From assembly GCA_009379925.1 (NCBI GenBank), contig WHSU01000011.1, forward strand, positions 1 through 64,000: a stretch of 64,000 bases of DNA, in the 5' to 3' direction. Of this stretch, positions 52,983 to 60,916 are shown one piece after another. This DNA comes from Dehalococcoidia bacterium. GTDB taxonomy: Bacteria; Chloroflexota; Dehalococcoidia; UBA2979. The notes under the pieces were generated by a model. The model saw nothing but the letters and a program-made list of their open reading frames with translations. It did no database searches and was not told where the DNA came from. The stretch's first letter is position 1. Each line of letters starts with the position of its first letter. The position numbers were made by a program, and so were the translations under genes.

Positions 52983-53927
52983 TTAGCGGCTACCCCGAAG
53001 CCTCGGGTCGAGGGCGTCGCGGATGGCGTCTCCGAACATGTTGGTGGCGAAGACGATGACGCTGATGGCGATCCCTGGCAGCAGCGCCAGCCGCGGGTTC
53101 GTCGTGAAGTACGCGGCACCGTTACCGGAAAGCATCGAACCCCACGAGGGCGTGGGAGGCGGAACGCCGAGGTTGAGGAACGACAGCGACGCCTCGATGA
53201 GGATCGCGACACCGATCAGGTAGGAGACCAGCACGATCATCGGTGCTGTCACGTTCGGCAAGATGTGTCGGAACATGATCCGCCGGTCGGTACACCCGAT
53301 ACAGCGGGCCGCCTCGACCCACATGTTCTCCTTCGCGGAGAACACGGAGCCGCGGATCACGCGCGCCGGTCTCGGGATCGAGAGAATCGCGACCACCCAG
53401 AAGCCCTGCCAGACCCCCGGCCCAAGGATCGACACGATCGCGATGGCCAGTACCAGGAAGGGGATCGTCTGCACCGCATCGACAACGCGCTGCACGACCA
53501 GGTCGACCGTGCCCCCGGCGTAGGCGGACAGCAGGCCCATCACGCCGCCCACCATGACGGCGATCAGCGCGACGCCAATGCCGAAGAAGATCGAGAGCTG
53601 CGCGCCCTTGAGTAGCCGGCTGAGCATGTCACGGCCCACATTGTCCGTGCCCAGGACGTAGAAGCGCTCGCCGTCCGGCGAGGTGCTCATGAAGCCCAGC
53701 AGGCGGTCGCTGCCGTAGAACTTCTCCGGGTTGTGCGGAAGGATCGTGTTCTGCCAGGAAAGGATCGCTACGAGGAGGAGGGCGAAGCAGAGGACCCCGG
53801 AAACCGCGCCCAGAGGGTACTGACGCGAGAACTTCCAGATCGTGTGCCAGAACCCGGCGAGGCCGGTGGCGCCTCCGGAACGAGGCCTGAGGATTGGCTC
53901 GCTAATTGGTCGCTCGGAGACTGCCAT
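52983..53927 (-). CDS. ABC transporter permease, dipeptide/oligopeptide type (DppC-like)
   Basis: A 314-residue inner-membrane permease with six helices. The N-terminal helix and LGTDNVGRDMLSRLLKGAQLS are typical of DppC/OppC; the ATPase-coupling EAA loop is EAARCIGCTDRRIMFRHILPN, and FLNLGVPPPTPSWGSML closes the pattern. Pairs with the DppB-like permease 71 bases upstream. The substrate-binding protein and ATPases are not in the window, so the solute (peptide, nickel, sugar or other) is undetermined. Confidence 0.92.
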   Translation of the reverse strand: MAVSERPISEPILRPRSGGATGLAGFWHTIWKFSRQYPLGAVSGVLCFALLLVAILSWQNTILPHNPEKFYGSDRLLGFMSTSPDGERFYVLGTDNVGRDMLSRLLKGAQLSIFFGIGVALIAVMVGGVMGLLSAYAGGTVDLVVQRVVDAVQTIPFLVLAIAIVSILGPGVWQGFWVVAILSIPRPARVIRGSVFSAKENMWVEAARCIGCTDRRIMFRHILPNVTAPMIVLVSYLIGVAILIEASLSFLNLGVPPPTPSWGSMLSGNGAAYFTTNPRLALLPGIAISVIVFATNMFGDAIRDALDPRLRGSR

Positions 53928-53998
53928 CTCATACCTCCACGCCCGGACGGGCGGTCACTTCGGTTGAGTTCACGCGGGCCGCTGTGTGCGAGCAGCGC

Positions 53999-54949
53999 TC
54001 AGGCGTATCGAATACGCGGGTCGAGCCACGAATACGTGATATCCACGACCAGGTTCCCCACCAGCGTCGCGGTGACCAGCACCAGCAGGATCCCCTGCAC
54101 CAGCGGGTAGTCACGCTGGAGGACGGCATCGACGTACGTCCGGCCGACGCCGTTCATCCCGAACACCGTCTCGACGATCACGGAGCCACCGATGGTGCTT
54201 GCGATCTGGAAGCCGAGCAGCGTGACCACCGGGATCAGCGCGTTGCGGAACGCATGCTTGAAGATCACATTCATCTCGTTGAGGCCCTTCGCGCGCGCGG
54301 TGCGCACGTAGTCCTCACGCTGCGTCTCCAGCATCGTCGTCCGAATCATGCGCATGTTCTGGGCGGACAGCGTGGCCCCCAGCACGATGGCGCCCGGAAG
54401 GAACTGCTGGATGTTCCCCCACGGATTACTGAAGAACGACTGATAGGTCTGAGGTGGAAACCAGCCGAACCACTGTGCGCCATAGATGATCACCAGCGTC
54501 GCCAGGAAGAAGTTCGGGATCGACAGGCCGCTGATCGAGATCGACCTCCCGACGTAGTCGAGCCAGGTGTTCTGGAACACCGCGGACGACACGCCAACGG
54601 GTATGGCGATCAGAATGGCGATGAACACAGACATCAACCCGAGTTGCAGACTGATCGGCGCGGCACGGCCGATCACGTCCAGCACCGGCTGGTTGAGCCA
54701 GAAGGACGTGCCCCAGTCGCCGGTGACGATGCCCCCCAGCCACTTGAAGTACTGGACGGGCGCCGGCTCATCCAGGCCAAGCTCGGCACGCCAGATCTCG
54801 ACTTGCTCCTCGTCCACGCCGCGGGCTTCCGACATCTGGGCGACGATGAAGTCACCCGGCATGATTCGGAGCAGCCCAAAGGTCACGACGGTGATCACGA
54901 GGATGCTCGGGATCATCAGAACCAAGCGCCGGATGATGTATCGCTGCAC
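53999..54949 (-). CDS. ABC transporter permease, dipeptide/oligopeptide type (DppB-like)
   Basis: A 316-residue permease starting MQRYIIRRLVLMIPSILVITVVTFGLLRIMPGD, the standard DppB N-terminus. The periplasmic loop (LGLDEPAPVQYFKWL, GDWGTSFWLNQPV) and the EAA-type loop YVRTARAKGLNEMNVIFKHAFRNALIPVV are all present, as is GGSVIVETVFGMNGVGR. Forms the membrane heterodimer with the next gene. The 122-base region upstream includes an AT-rich patch (near 55035) but no clear promoter. Confidence 0.92.
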   Translation of the reverse strand: MQRYIIRRLVLMIPSILVITVVTFGLLRIMPGDFIVAQMSEARGVDEEQVEIWRAELGLDEPAPVQYFKWLGGIVTGDWGTSFWLNQPVLDVIGRAAPISLQLGLMSVFIAILIAIPVGVSSAVFQNTWLDYVGRSISISGLSIPNFFLATLVIIYGAQWFGWFPPQTYQSFFSNPWGNIQQFLPGAIVLGATLSAQNMRMIRTTMLETQREDYVRTARAKGLNEMNVIFKHAFRNALIPVVTLLGFQIASTIGGSVIVETVFGMNGVGRTYVDAVLQRDYPLVQGILLVLVTATLVGNLVVDITYSWLDPRIRYA

Positions 54950-55071
54950 GCAGTGCTCCCTCCGGTGACTGCCATCAGCCAGCCCACACGCGCGTAATGT
55001 GCATCACGGTATAGCGGGACGGAACACGTCTGTAAAGATTGTGCTTTGGATAACAAACGGCCGTCCGGTCG

Positions 55072-55941
55072 TCAGGCCTCCGACGAGCCGCGCTCGTTGC
55101 CCGCACTGGAGGGGGCCTGAGTGGCGGGGGGCGCGCCTGCGGCGCCGTGGGCCGTCTCCTCACGCCACACCTTCTGCAGATCGCGGTAGTGGTAGGTGTA
55201 GAGCGCACCGAAGTTCGTCGTGTGGTGCTTGGTCGCCCGCTCCTCCCAGTACGCGCGCTGGGCGTCCCGGAACCGCTCGATGTCGGCCGCCGCGGCATCG
55301 CCCACCTCCACGGCCTCACGAGGCACGAAGAGCACCTGGCCGATGGGGCCGGAGCCGCCGGCGCTGATCACATCGCCAGGCTGGAGGATGTAGCGGAACT
55401 CGGTGTTCTGCGGGTACCAGTCGGTCTCGACGCGGACCGTCAGCGAGGGCAGGTGTGGCCGCTGCTGCTCATTGAGCACGCCGGTGAAGATGGTGTCCCA
55501 CCCCTCCGGGGTGAGGAAATCGAAGGCGCCTCGGAGCCCGACGCCACCCGGTGGGCTGTTCACGTTGGTCGTGAGCGCATCCACCATCGCCAGGGCGCCA
55601 GCCTGGTCCAGAGGCGCCTGCTCATCCAGGAAGACGACCTCCTGCTCATCGAACCCGCCCGTGCCAGACGAGGGGTGCAGGTCCACGATGAACGCGCGGT
55701 GCGCCTGCCCGGTGGCGTCCTCGACGAAGAAGGTGAAGCGGAACACGTTCTGCGGCAGGTAGCGGACCTGGAATCCCTCGTGGTCGTGGAGTGGCGGGTA
55801 GACCAGGTAACCGGTCTTACTGCCATCCTCCAGCACCGGACAGAACCGGGCTTGCTGAGGGAGCCACGCACGTCGATTCTCGGTGGCCGGTGGCTTGCCG
55901 ACGCCCGCTCGACGCTGGTTGGGGACGAGTAGCACCTTCAT
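55072..55941 (-). CDS. Hypothetical protein, about 289 residues
   Basis: I do not recognise the family. The start ATG 55941 is preceded by GGAGGAGG and gives MKVLLVPNQRRAGVGKPP. The protein is soluble, without signal peptide or membrane helices, and rich in aromatics and Pro; recognisable stretches are YLVYPPLHDHEGFQVRYLP, VRVETDWYPQNTEFRYILQPGDVI and YWEERATKHHTTNFGALYTYHYRDLQKVW. The final 30 residues are low-complexity Ala/Pro/Ser. It might be a small-molecule or peptide-modifying protein, but nothing supports a specific activity. It precedes the peptide permeases on the same strand. Confidence 0.65.
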   Translation of the reverse strand: MKVLLVPNQRRAGVGKPPATENRRAWLPQQARFCPVLEDGSKTGYLVYPPLHDHEGFQVRYLPQNVFRFTFFVEDATGQAHRAFIVDLHPSSGTGGFDEQEVVFLDEQAPLDQAGALAMVDALTTNVNSPPGGVGLRGAFDFLTPEGWDTIFTGVLNEQQRPHLPSLTVRVETDWYPQNTEFRYILQPGDVISAGGSGPIGQVLFVPREAVEVGDAAAADIERFRDAQRAYWEERATKHHTTNFGALYTYHYRDLQKVWREETAHGAAGAPPATQAPSSAGNERGSSEA

Positions 55942-56082
55942 GGGAGCCGCCTCCTCCTGCGCTAGCGCCGTCATGGTACCGGACAGAACACGATGGTGAA
56001 GCACAAGCGACGTACGTGCTCGGAGCCCCCGAGGACGGCGCCGGCGACGGTCGAGCGGTGGCAGTGGTGTCGCCGCTCCCGA

Positions 56083-56088
56083 TACAAT
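56083..56088 (+). promoter_or_regulatory. Candidate -10 element
   Basis: TACAAT (5 of 6 to consensus) 35 bases before the ATG of the small Cys-rich gene, in the context ACAATCCGACGC. The same ACAATCCGRCGC string recurs before the CoA-transferase gene, suggesting a local promoter type. No good -35 is visible. Confidence 0.35.
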
Positions 56089-56122
56089 CCGACGCACAGA
56101 CGATCCCGGGAGGAGGCACTCG

Positions 56123-56440
56123 ATGACTGACCCCGGCGCTTCGAGCCCGCGGATGTGCGGACAACGCGTCTTCGCCGACGACGACTGCTGCACCGAGGGT
56201 CCGTGCACAGACGTTGCGGAGTGGATCCACCCGGAGACGGGCCTCGCGCTCTGCGCGCTGCACGAGTCGAACGCCCGCCGCTACGGCGACGGTGTCGAGT
56301 GGCTGGTCGGCCCGACGAAGGTCAGCTTCCCGGCCGGTTGGGAGCGCCTCGACGTCCCCGAGCCGGTCCCTGACACCACGCTGGAGGTTGTCCGCGAGGG
56401 TGCTGGGCTCGTCACGTGGGACGGTCGCTCTCCGGGCTAG
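56123..56440 (+). CDS. Small Cys-rich hypothetical protein, 105 residues
   Basis: A GGGAGGAGG ribosome site precedes the ATG. The N-terminal half has clustered Cys and His (MCGQRVFADDDCCTEGPCTD, LALCALHES) that might bind a metal or form a small treble-clef-like fold; the C-terminal half is acidic and Pro-rich. No membrane segment. The pattern CG..VF..DCC....CTD..EW is reminiscent of short zinc-binding proteins, but I cannot name a family. Convergent with the propeller protein gene, 17 bases away. Confidence 0.6.
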   Translation: MTDPGASSPRMCGQRVFADDDCCTEGPCTDVAEWIHPETGLALCALHESNARRYGDGVEWLVGPTKVSFPAGWERLDVPEPVPDTTLEVVREGAGLVTWDGRSPG

Positions 56441-56457
56441 CCCGCACCTCGCCGGCG

Positions 56458-57906
56458 CTACCGCAGCGCCAGCAGGCGGCCATCCGATGTCGCCAGGTAG
56501 GTCCCGTGGTCGGTGACCGCCACCCCGCGCAGCGTCACACCTTCGATCGGGCGTTCGAGGAGCACCTGCCCGTTGGCGGGGTCGAGCAGCGAGAGCGACC
56601 CCGGGTGGGCAAGTAGCAGGCCGTCCGCGGTCAGGATCGGCGGCGCCACGACCTCCGGGCCGTCCACCGTCCACGCCCGCTCGCCGGTCGCCCGCTCGAA
56701 GGCATCGACGTGTCCACCCGCGCCGGTCACAAGGAGGCGTGTGTCGCTGAGCGCGCCGGGATAGCCATCGACGGGCGGATCGGGGGCGGTCCAGCGAGAG
56801 GGCGGTGGAGGCACCTCCGGCGCCATACCCCAGATCCAGAACTGGTTCCAGACGGCGCGCATGCCCTCCCACGACGGGCGCCGAGAGTCGACCTCGAGCG
56901 ACGCAGCGAACCGCTCGGAGACCGTGAAGACCTCGCCGTCCGCCAGCACGATCGAGTATGGGTGGGCGCGTTCGAACTCATAGAAGTACGTCTGTTGGCC
57001 GGCGAGCCGGTCGAACACCAGGGTGCGGTTCCCGGTGGCCACCGCCAGGTAGTCGCCCTCCGCGACCGGGGTCACGAAGGCCCAGCGGCTGTCCACGGCG
57101 TGCGACCACAACTCCTCGCCGGTCTCGGCGTCCAGTCCGTACAGCTCGCCGACTCCAAAGGCGTAGACCATGCCGCCCACGACCAGCGGTGACGAGCCGA
57201 ACGTGCTGCCGACGGGACCCGTCCGCCAGACCTCGTCGCCGGTGCGCACATCGAAGGCGATGAGCACGCCCCCGGGTAATGCCAGGTAGAGCCGGTCGCC
57301 GGCCACCGTCGGCGCCGCGAGCGGGCGCGCATCGAGCGGCACGCTCCATCGCTCGCTGCCGTCCGCCGGGTCGATCGCGACCAGGCGCGCGTCCGTGAGT
57401 GTGGCGAAGACGGTGTCGGCGCTGGAAACGATGGGCGCGGTGAAGGTCGAACCGAGGTCGGCCGTCCAGGCGACCTGGCCGGGGAGGTGTGCACCGGCCG
57501 CAGTCGCGCGCGTCCCGCCCAGCGTCCCCCCGGCCACGGGCCAGCTATCGGGGCCCGCCTCCACGTGCCGGACGGTGGACACGGGCGCGGGGGGTGGCGA
57601 CGGGGTATAGAAGAACGTGCCGTAGACCCACCAACCTCCGAGGATGAGCACCGCCACCAGCAGGGCAGACTGGACATAACGGGCGCGCCGGCGGTTCCGA
57701 GCGGCGATCGCATCGCGGTCCGCGCCGTCACCCTGCTCGAGCGCGCGGTGCCGCTCCGCTTCGGCCGGTGCGAGCACTGGCGCGGACTTCAGGTCGTTCC
57801 AGCAGTGCGCGCAGCGGTTGCGCGCCGCGTCGGTGGTGCGGCCGCAGCGGGGGCACAACTTGAGCGGGGAGGCCTCCGAGGGGGGCGACGAGGGGGTGGT
57901 GGCCAT
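56458..57906 (-). CDS. Zinc-ribbon, membrane-anchored PQQ-like beta-propeller protein
   Basis: A 482-residue protein with a cytoplasmic zinc ribbon (LCPRCGRTTDAARNRCAHC, residues about 15-38), one membrane helix (about 78-100, LLVAVLILGGWWVYGTFFY) and an exported propeller of seven or so blades. Repeats are of the PQQ/Trp-docking type: LVAIDPADGSERWSV, LIAFDVRTGDEVWRTG, LYGLDAETGEELWSHAV, VDAFERATGERAWTV. No PQQ-cofactor residues are evident, so it is probably a structural or binding propeller rather than a dehydrogenase. Joining an intracellular zinc ribbon to an outside propeller is unusual and may be a sensor layout. Confidence 0.8.
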   Translation of the reverse strand: MATTPSSPPSEASPLKLCPRCGRTTDAARNRCAHCWNDLKSAPVLAPAEAERHRALEQGDGADRDAIAARNRRRARYVQSALLVAVLILGGWWVYGTFFYTPSPPPAPVSTVRHVEAGPDSWPVAGGTLGGTRATAAGAHLPGQVAWTADLGSTFTAPIVSSADTVFATLTDARLVAIDPADGSERWSVPLDARPLAAPTVAGDRLYLALPGGVLIAFDVRTGDEVWRTGPVGSTFGSSPLVVGGMVYAFGVGELYGLDAETGEELWSHAVDSRWAFVTPVAEGDYLAVATGNRTLVFDRLAGQQTYFYEFERAHPYSIVLADGEVFTVSERFAASLEVDSRRPSWEGMRAVWNQFWIWGMAPEVPPPPSRWTAPDPPVDGYPGALSDTRLLVTGAGGHVDAFERATGERAWTVDGPEVVAPPILTADGLLLAHPGSLSLLDPANGQVLLERPIEGVTLRGVAVTDHGTYLATSDGRLLALR

Positions 57907-57956
57907 TACGTGGATGCTATCACCCGGCCGGGGACCGGCCCCGCGGGCCGCCGCCG

Positions 57957-58901
57957 CTACGCCGCCTCGATGGCCGGGGGGCGCAGCGTGCGATGCGCGG
58001 CCAGCGCCCCGCCCAGCGCGACCGCCGGCAGCGTGTTGACCGCATGCGACGTGATGGCGAAGGCCACGGCCACTTCACCGGAGACGCCGTAGGCCAGCAG
58101 CGGCGCGGCCGCGGCGGCGTGGTAGACACCCAGATGCCCCGGCGTCGCCGGGAAGAGCATCGCGAGGTTGGTGGCGGCGGTGACGATCACCGCGAGCGGC
58201 CACGATTGCGGGGCGCCCACGGCCGTCAGCAAGACGAAGTGCAGCGCGAACGACCCCGCCCACGCGCCCAGGGTGGCGACCGCGAGGCCCCCGGCGCGGC
58301 GGTAGCCTCCGCGCACACCCTGCCAGAGCGCCACCAGCCGCCCCGTGGGGACGGCGGCGGCCACGCCACCGCGGCCGAGCCCGCCCATGCGGAACACCAC
58401 GATCACGGCGATGGAGAGCGCCAGCACCAGGCCGACGAGGGCCGGTCGCTCCCGGAGGACGCCGGCCAGCGGGAGGCGGCCCGGCGCCCGCGTGCCCTCC
58501 ATGAAGGCCGGGAGCATGAGCGCCGTCACCGCGAATAGGCACAGCGCATCGAGCAGCCGCTCCGCCACGAGCGAGGCGAGGGCCGCCCGGACGCCCATCG
58601 CGCGGTGGGTCGCGGTCGAACGCAGGCGAAATAAGTCGCCCGCGCGGAGCGGCAAGACATTGTTCAGAAACTGCGACACGTGGAAGATGCGATAGGCCTC
58701 TGTGCGCGACGGTCGCTCTGCCTCAGGTAGCAGCAGCCGCCATCGCGCCGCTTTCGCCCACATGGAGGCGAGGAGCAGTACAACAGCGGCTATGATCGGA
58801 GTGAGGTGCGCGGAGCCCAGCACGGCAGCCACCTGACCGGGGTTGGCGGCGTCCAGGAGCCACCAGACGCTCGCCGCGGCAAGGACGACGATGATCACCA
58901 C
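57957..58901 (-). CDS. YbhN/UPF0104-type integral membrane protein (flippase-like)
   Basis: A protein of about 314 residues with about eight membrane helices of the lysylphosphatidylglycerol-synthase transmembrane type: FHVSQFLNNVLPLRAGDLFRLRS, SLVAERLLDALCLFAVTALML, and LAMLFPATPGHLGVYHAAAAAPLLAYGVSGEVAVAFAI are family signatures. Relatives flip lipid-linked or polar lipid head groups. The ORF track's extra N-terminus is antisense to the divergent gene. GTG 58901 is a workable start just before the first helix, but no good ribosome site is seen, so the start is uncertain. Confidence 0.78.
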   Translation of the reverse strand: MVIIVVLAAASVWWLLDAANPGQVAAVLGSAHLTPIIAAVVLLLASMWAKAARWRLLLPEAERPSRTEAYRIFHVSQFLNNVLPLRAGDLFRLRSTATHRAMGVRAALASLVAERLLDALCLFAVTALMLPAFMEGTRAPGRLPLAGVLRERPALVGLVLALSIAVIVVFRMGGLGRGGVAAAVPTGRLVALWQGVRGGYRRAGGLAVATLGAWAGSFALHFVLLTAVGAPQSWPLAVIVTAATNLAMLFPATPGHLGVYHAAAAAPLLAYGVSGEVAVAFAITSHAVNTLPAVALGGALAAHRTLRPPAIEAA

Positions 58902-58979
58902 TCGGACCGCGAGCCGGTGAGGCGAGAAGGCTCGGCCGTACTGACGAATGAGCGCCAGCCACTGGGTGCCGTGCCCGGG

Positions 58980-59903
58980 ATGCTGGCCCTGCTGCAGGCG
59001 CTCTCCCTGGCCGTGATGATCACGGTCCTGGCTACTGGATCCTGGAAGCCTCAACCGTTGCTCTTCCTGGCGCTGCCGCTAGCCTCCGGGCTGGCGTGGT
59101 GGCCCGCCTTGCGCGACCGGCAGCAGCGTAGCTGGTGGTTCGCCTACGTCGGTGGGCTCTACGTTTACACGATGCTCCGGGCGTTTGCTGACGAGCATGG
59201 TTTCCCCGTGCAGGTGGGCTACGTCATCGCCATCGAAGAACTGATCTTCAACGGCGCGGTCCCTACGGTCACCCTCCAGCGTACGTTGTTCTCGCCAGCC
59301 AGCATCGGCTGGCTGGACGTCGGCGCCACCATGGTGCACTCGTCGTTCTTCATCGTGCCGCACGCGGCGGCCGCCATGATCTGGATGCGCAGCAGCGCCG
59401 CGTTCGCGCGCTACGTGCTGACGGTGCTCGGCACCATCTATGCCGGGCTGGTGATCTTCTTCCTGGTGCCGACCGTCCCGCCATGGCTGGCCTCGGCCGG
59501 CGGGGACATCCCTAGTGCCCACCGCATCATCAACTTCGTCGGCCGAGGCGTGGACGCCGAGACGTACCGGCAACTTCACGCGGCGCTGGCGGAGCCCAAC
59601 TCGGTGGCGGCCGTGCCCTCGATCCACATGGCGCTGACCTTCGTGCTGGTGCTCTGGGCGCGCCGGCAGGGCAACCGCGCGCTGCTGGCGGTGACCGCCA
59701 TCTACAGCGCGGTGATGGCCGTATCGCTGGTCTACCTGGGCGAGCACTACGCCTTCGACGTCGTCGCGGGCGTGCTGGTGGTCGTCGCCGTCGACATCGT
59801 GGTGCACCGTCTCTGGCCGCTGGACGCCAACATCCTCGGAGGCGCGCGCGACGGCGCGGAGGCTCTCGAGGCAGACCTGGTCCCAGCCGCGCCCCCGCGC
59901 TGA
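58980..59903 (+). CDS. PAP2-superfamily membrane enzyme (inositolphosphotransferase-like)
   Basis: A 307-residue membrane protein with six or so helices. The active-site motifs are VAAVPSIHMALTF (His in the P-S-x-H-x phosphatase motif) and YLGEHYAFDVVAGVLV (second His and Asp). Such bacterial proteins resemble the PAP2_3 group that includes phosphatidylinositol-phosphate and ceramide-phosphoinositol transferases, as well as lipid phosphatases. ATG 58980 is used; GTG 58971 is an alternative. The 3' end overlaps the convergent metallo-hydrolase reading frame by 157 bases. Confidence 0.78.
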   Translation: MLALLQALSLAVMITVLATGSWKPQPLLFLALPLASGLAWWPALRDRQQRSWWFAYVGGLYVYTMLRAFADEHGFPVQVGYVIAIEELIFNGAVPTVTLQRTLFSPASIGWLDVGATMVHSSFFIVPHAAAAMIWMRSSAAFARYVLTVLGTIYAGLVIFFLVPTVPPWLASAGGDIPSAHRIINFVGRGVDAETYRQLHAALAEPNSVAAVPSIHMALTFVLVLWARRQGNRALLAVTAIYSAVMAVSLVYLGEHYAFDVVAGVLVVVAVDIVVHRLWPLDANILGGARDGAEALEADLVPAAPPR

Positions 59904-60799
59904 GCGGTGGTGCACGCCAGTAGCGTCACGCCCTCGCCGAGGCCCATCGCCAGCACCTCGACGCGTGGGAGGATGCGCGCAAGCTCCTCGTGGACCGGCG
60001 CGAGGTCCGTGACGTCCGGGACATCGGGCGCGCCGCCGAAGTTGTCGTGGTGGCTGAGCACGACCTGTCGAGGCCGGAGCAACTCACACTCGCGCACTAC
60101 GAACTGCTCCACGGAGCCCTGGAACGGCTCGCCGTCCACGCTGCCTCGTCCTGCCGCCGCCAGGACGGCCACGTCCGCCCGGATCCCGCCGTAGATGCCG
60201 GACCAGTAGCCCATGCTGTCCTGGAACAGGACCGTCCCCTCTGGCGTGTCGATGAGGTAGTCGAGGGCGCCTCCGGTGCTGTTGCTGCTCGCGGCTCGCT
60301 GGCGCGCCTCGCGTCCGCTGTCATCGGCATCGGCGTTGCGCCGCGCGCGCCGCCCGGCGAGGCGCGACTCGCGCTCCTGCTCGAAGACGCCGTAGTCGCC
60401 GGTGACGACCGTGCCGGGCCGCGCCGCGCGGCTCCAGATGCACGAGTGGAGGCTAGGGTAGACGCGGACCGAGACGTGCTCGGAGAGTTGGAAGTGCTCG
60501 CCACCCTGCGCGGTCCAGATCTGCTCGTCCGGTACCCCACGCTCCCGCAGCACACGGGCCGACTCGTGCGATCCGATCACCGTCGCGCCCGTGCGGAGCG
60601 CCACCACGTCCGCACCCGCGAGGTGGTCCCAGTGGCTGTGCCCGATCAGCGCAAAATCGGCCTCCGTGATCTCCTCGGACGTCAGTCCCACACTGGGGGC
60701 GCTCTCCGGCCGGTCCACGAAGGTGTCGAGCCAGATCACAAGCCCGTCCACCGAGAGCCGGAACGTGGCGCACCCCAGCCAGTCGAGCGTGATCGTCAT
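59747..60799 (-). CDS. MBL-fold metallo-hydrolase
   Basis: A 350-residue metallo-beta-lactamase-fold protein. The metal-binding motif is IGHSHWDHLAGAD; further His and Asp are seen in SLHSC, FQDSMGYWSG and LSHHDNFG. ATG 60799 follows GAGGGG. The recognisable fold ends about residue 285 (VEVLAMGLGEGVTLL); the last 60 residues (Ser/Thr/Ala-rich, antisense to the PAP2 gene) run on only because no stop occurs, and may be real or a shifted stop. The central part is interrupted by a charged insertion (ESRLAGRRARRNADADDSGREARQR). Substrate unknown. Confidence 0.72.
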   Translation of the reverse strand: MTITLDWLGCATFRLSVDGLVIWLDTFVDRPESAPSVGLTSEEITEADFALIGHSHWDHLAGADVVALRTGATVIGSHESARVLRERGVPDEQIWTAQGGEHFQLSEHVSVRVYPSLHSCIWSRAARPGTVVTGDYGVFEQERESRLAGRRARRNADADDSGREARQRAASSNSTGGALDYLIDTPEGTVLFQDSMGYWSGIYGGIRADVAVLAAAGRGSVDGEPFQGSVEQFVVRECELLRPRQVVLSHHDNFGGAPDVPDVTDLAPVHEELARILPRVEVLAMGLGEGVTLLACTTAQRGGAAGTRSASRASAPSRAPPRMLASSGQRRCTTMSTATTTSTPATTSKA

Positions 60800-60877
60800 C
60801 GCATGCCCCTCATTGCGTCGTGCGCTTCGCTTCCGGCGCGGCATGCTAGCACGAGCACACGCCGGACCTCGTGACGC

Positions 60878-60883
60878 TACAAT
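60878..60883 (+). promoter_or_regulatory. Candidate -10 element
   Basis: TACAAT 34 bases before the CoA-transferase ATG, in ACAATCCGGCGC, very similar to the element at 56083. The -35 is not clear. Confidence 0.35.
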
Positions 60884-60916
60884 CCGGCGCGCAAGCACGC
60901 ACACGAGGGGGGCACC

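Noticed and set aside
53906-54997. 363-residue plus-strand ORF
   Set aside because: Antisense of the DppB-like permease; composition typical of shadows.
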